From assembly GCF_006385575.1 (NCBI RefSeq), contig NZ_CP041040.1, positions 3,100,001-3,164,000 on the forward strand: 64,000 nucleotides of DNA, written 5' to 3'. This DNA comes from Microbacterium foliorum. Lineage in GTDB: Bacteria > Actinomycetota > Actinomycetes > Actinomycetales > Microbacteriaceae. The position numbers and the translations under genes are program-made. Positions 61,349-64,000 of this stretch are shown here, piece after piece. Every line of letters begins with the position of its first letter. The first letter of the stretch is position 1. The notes under the pieces are model-generated. The model made no database searches, was not told the DNA's origin, and saw only the letters and a list, made by a program, of their open reading frames with translations.

Positions 61349-62887
61349 TCAGGCGGATGCCGCGGTGCGCCGCCGCGCGAGCAGGGCCAGGTGCAGCGCC
61401 GCGATCGTCTCGCCGTCGTCGAGGTCGGCACCCAGCAGATCGCCGATCAGGGTGAGACGCTGATAGAACACAGACCGCGACAGGTGACTCGCTGCCGCCG
61501 CCGCCGAGCGGTTGCCCGGGTGGGCGACGAGAGCCGCGAGCACGTCGAGCAGGTCACCTCGGCGCTCCTGGTCATGGCGGATCAGCGGTGCCAGCATCCG
61601 CTCGCTGTGCTCGTGCAGTCGGCGGTCGTCGCGCAGCGTGGCGACAAGGCGTTCGAGCGGGCGATCATCGACGCGACGCACCCTCGCCCCCGCCTCGGCC
61701 CTGTCGCTGTCGGCGAGGTCGCGTGCGGCGCGCAGCGAGGCGAGCAGGCCGATGACGTCGTCGGCGACGGGTCCCACGAAGACGGCGCGATCGGGGCCGG
61801 CGATGCGCAGCAGCACCTCGTCGGACAGCACCGCGGATGCCGACAGCGAGAGCAGCGCGACGTCGTCGTCGTCCACGCGGGAGGCGACCACGGCGAAGCC
61901 CGCCTGCCGTGCGCGATACGCGAGTTCACTGATCGACGCCGTGCCCCGGGCGACGATCCCGTGGCACTGGCGCCCCGCGAGCGCGAATCCTCCTGCGCGC
62001 AGGCGGGCGTCGATGTCGTCTGCCCTGGCGAACCGCGCGCCGAGCAGGTCGTCGATCACGGCCCGCTGTGCGAGCAGCGACCATTCCGCGTCACCGCCGT
62101 CGGCGATGCAGCCGAACGCGAGTGCCGTCGCCCCCTGCTCGAGCACGGTGACGCGGCCGGCGGGATGTGCGGGGCCGGGAAGCGCGAGAAGCGCACCCCA
62201 GCGCACTCCTCTCGCCTGCACGGGAACCTGCTCGGCGCCGCCCCGCCGGTCGAGCACCTCGGCGATCGGCATCCCGAGACCCTCGGCGGCGATCACCTCG
62301 CGCGCGAGATTCTCGAGGATCACCGGCGCACCGAGAGCCCTGGCGGTCTCGGAGACCACGACATCGGCGGGCGCCCCCTGCAGGCTCAGCGCGGTGAACA
62401 GCTCGTGCAGATGCTGTCGCTCGTGCAGCGCCTGCGTCTGCGCGGCGATCAGGGCGTGGTGCACGGACTCGGTCACGGCGACGAACTTCACCTCGCGGGT
62501 GAGGGCGACGAGGGCGAGACCCACCGTCGCGCAGACGTCGATGACCGGCTGCGGCACGGCTGGGCGGGCCGCACTCAGCTCGAAGACGATCCCGGCGGTG
62601 CCCGCTCGATGCAGGCTCGACGCGAAGGTGCGCAGCTCTCCGTCGTCATACGGCCATCCGGCACCCGTCGTCAGCAGCAGCTCACCGCCGTCGAGCAGAC
62701 GCGCGACGCCGACACTGTCGGAGACGTGCACCCACCGCACCGCGGCATCCAATGCCCCACCTCCGACGAGCACGTCGGGCTCGCCGGCCTGCACCGCGGG
62801 CTCGGCCAGTACGTCGGCGACCGTGAGATGGATGCCCAGCGTCGGACGATCTGTCCGGCCACGGCTGATCTCGCTACGTTCTGACAC
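61349..62887 (-). CDS. PucR family transcriptional regulator
   Basis: The 512-residue protein has the N-terminal PucR domain (LTVADVLAEPAVQAGEPDVLVGGGALDAAVRWVHVSDSVGVARLLDGGELLLTTG) and a C-terminal PucR-type HTH (LLDVLAALVAHPGNRSAAAAASHLSRSVFYQRLTLIGDLLGADLDDGETIAALHLALLAR). A GGDEF-like middle region lies between. In this class regulators control purine or GABA/omega-amino acid catabolism. It is divergent from mmsA and convergent with the aminotransferase, so it likely activates one or both. Confidence 0.92.
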   Translation of the reverse strand: MSERSEISRGRTDRPTLGIHLTVADVLAEPAVQAGEPDVLVGGGALDAAVRWVHVSDSVGVARLLDGGELLLTTGAGWPYDDGELRTFASSLHRAGTAGIVFELSAARPAVPQPVIDVCATVGLALVALTREVKFVAVTESVHHALIAAQTQALHERQHLHELFTALSLQGAPADVVVSETARALGAPVILENLAREVIAAEGLGMPIAEVLDRRGGAEQVPVQARGVRWGALLALPGPAHPAGRVTVLEQGATALAFGCIADGGDAEWSLLAQRAVIDDLLGARFARADDIDARLRAGGFALAGRQCHGIVARGTASISELAYRARQAGFAVVASRVDDDDVALLSLSASAVLSDEVLLRIAGPDRAVFVGPVADDVIGLLASLRAARDLADSDRAEAGARVRRVDDRPLERLVATLRDDRRLHEHSERMLAPLIRHDQERRGDLLDVLAALVAHPGNRSAAAAASHLSRSVFYQRLTLIGDLLGADLDDGETIAALHLALLARRRTAASA

Positions 62888-62985
62888 CGGATCAGCCTCT
62901 CTCGCTCTGTGATCATGGGAGGAAGCCAGCGTATCGAACCCCGGTCAGAGTGTTCGATGCGGATCACGCACTGCGAGGGAGTCCC

Positions 62986-64000
62986 GTGGACATCGTCCGT
63001 CACATCATCAATGGAGCAGAGACCGCCGAGGCGGCGCGCACGGGTCAGGTCTTCGACCCCGCCACCGGACAGGTGACCAAGCAGGTCGCCTTCGCCTCGA
63101 CGGCCGAGGTCGATCAGGCGATCGCCGCCGCGGCATCCGCTCTGCCCGCGTGGCGCGAGACGAGCCTCATCAAGCGCGCCGACGTGTTCTTCCGCCTACG
63201 TCAGCTGCTCAAGGAGCGCACGCCCGAGCTCGCCGCGATCGTCACGTCGGAGCACGGCAAGGTGCTCTCGGATGCCGCGGGCGAGGTCTCGCGCGGCATC
63301 GAGAACGTCGAGTTCGCCGCCGGTCTCGTGCACCTGCTCAAGGGTGAGCGCAGCGAGCAGGTGTCGCGCGGCGTCGACGTGCACTCGGTCAAGCAGCCCG
63401 TCGGCGTGGTCGCCGCGATCACCCCGTTCAACTTCCCGGTGATGGTGCCGCTGTGGATGGTCGCGTCGGCGATCGCGTGCGGCAACACCGTGGTGCTCAA
63501 GCCCAGTGAGAAGGATCCGTCGGCCTCGGTCTGGCTCGCGAAGCTCTTCCAGGAGGCGGGCCTTCCCGACGGCGTGCTCAATGTCGTGCACGGCGACAAG
63601 GAAGCCGTCGATGCGCTGCTCGAGTCACCGCGGGTGAACGCGATCAGCTTCGTGGGCTCGACCCCGATCGCCCGGTCGATCTACCAGCGGGCCTCGGCTG
63701 CGGGCAAGCGCGTGCAGGCGCTCGGCGGCGCGAAGAACCACATGGTCGTGATGCCGGATGCCGACATCGACGCCGCGGCCGACGCCGCCGTCTCGGCCGC
63801 CTACGGTTCGGCCGGAGAACGCTGCATGGCCGTGTCGGTGCTGGTCGCGGTCGGCGACATCGCCGACGACCTGGTCGCAGCCATCGCCTCGCGCATCGAG
63901 GGCCTGACGATCGGTGCGGGCACGGATGCCGCGAGCGAGATGGGTCCGCTCATCACGCGCGAGCACCGCGACCGCGTCGCCTCGTACGTCACCGGAGCCG
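62986..64000 (+). CDS. mmsA: CoA-acylating methylmalonate-semialdehyde dehydrogenase (partial)
   Basis: The gene runs off the right end; 338 codons are visible. The enzyme oxidises methylmalonate or malonate semialdehyde with CoA and NAD to propionyl- or acetyl-CoA. GTG 62986 follows a GAGGGAG site. The start HIINGAETAEAARTGQVFDPATGQVTKQV and the motifs TPFNFPVMVPLWMVASAIACGNTVVLKPSE, FVGSTPIARSIY, and GSAGERCMAVSV with Cys280 are specific to the MmsA/IolA branch of the aldehyde dehydrogenases. It is divergent from PucR across 98 bases. Confidence 0.92.
   Translation, partial: MDIVRHIINGAETAEAARTGQVFDPATGQVTKQVAFASTAEVDQAIAAAASALPAWRETSLIKRADVFFRLRQLLKERTPELAAIVTSEHGKVLSDAAGEVSRGIENVEFAAGLVHLLKGERSEQVSRGVDVHSVKQPVGVVAAITPFNFPVMVPLWMVASAIACGNTVVLKPSEKDPSASVWLAKLFQEAGLPDGVLNVVHGDKEAVDALLESPRVNAISFVGSTPIARSIYQRASAAGKRVQALGGAKNHMVVMPDADIDAAADAAVSAAYGSAGERCMAVSVLVAVGDIADDLVAAIASRIEGLTIGAGTDAASEMGPLITREHRDRVASYVTGA

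Overview
The window is high-GC, densely coding DNA with many 4-base start/stop overlaps and GTG/TTG starts. Its protein families (class Ib ribonucleotide reductase nrdHIEF, DUF6457, LacI/ROK sugar regulators, PucR, actinobacterial-type Pgm) and its wealth of GGATGC words point to an actinomycete of the Microbacteriaceae, most likely Microbacterium or a close relative. It reads as chromosome. I see no transposase, integrase, phage gene, plasmid replication gene, rRNA, tRNA or CRISPR array.

Layout. 1-1.3 kb: end of a molybdenum cofactor operon (moeA 3' end, mobA, DUF6457). 1.3-4.0 kb: pheA and pgm, divergent. 4.0-4.7 kb: a gene-free block of perfect hairpin, palindromic elements and two tandem arrays. 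4.7-13 kb: a sugar or sugar-acid catabolic region (glycerate kinase, two LacI regulators, two TIM-barrel isomerases, a DUF993 aldolase-like protein, a Gfo/Idh dehydrogenase), with a second palindrome-rich gap at 11.3-11.9 kb. 13-16.5 kb: Leloir genes galT-galK-galE, galT behind a probable leaderless promoter carrying two operators. 16.5-19.9 kb: ROK regulator, ChbG-type deacetylase and GPH symporter operon. 20-24.3 kb: amine catabolism (aminobutyraldehyde dehydrogenase, Lrp, FAD amine oxidase, cupin). 24.4-37.9 kb: mixed genes, among them EamA/TetR, esterase, DNA methyltransferase with lipoate ligase, CutC, MarR/MFS and a Gly/Gln-rich repeat protein. 38-44.9 kb: a seven-gene operon (two SDRs, a polar-amino-acid-type ABC importer, a flavin monooxygenase) with a divergent LysR. 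45.5-50.5 kb: a tartrate/D-malate module (glycerate kinase, TtuC-type dehydrogenase, LysR, divergent DASS anion symporter). 50.9-54.8 kb: nrdHIEF. 55.2-59.3 kb: MFS, PfkB kinase, hydrolase, acyl-CoA dehydrogenase. 59.3-64 kb: a second Lrp with an omega-amino-acid aminotransferase, a PucR regulator and the start of mmsA.

How it fits together. Several modules have a readable logic. Tartrate enters by the DASS symporter, TtuC yields D-glycerate and glycerate kinase feeds glycolysis; a motif ATAGG-N5-CCTAT flanks the LysR gene on both sides. Amines are oxidised by the FAD enzyme, transaminated, and the semialdehydes are oxidised by the aldehyde dehydrogenases. The 4.7-11.3 kb cluster and the FMO/SDR/ABC operon look like coherent catabolic systems whose substrates I cannot name; they are the best candidates for undescribed pathways.

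The most unusual non-coding signal is a set of long palindromic repeats between genes. A 39-base half of one of them matches, 35 of 39 bases and in frame, a stretch inside the DUF993 gene, where it supplies about 13 codons.
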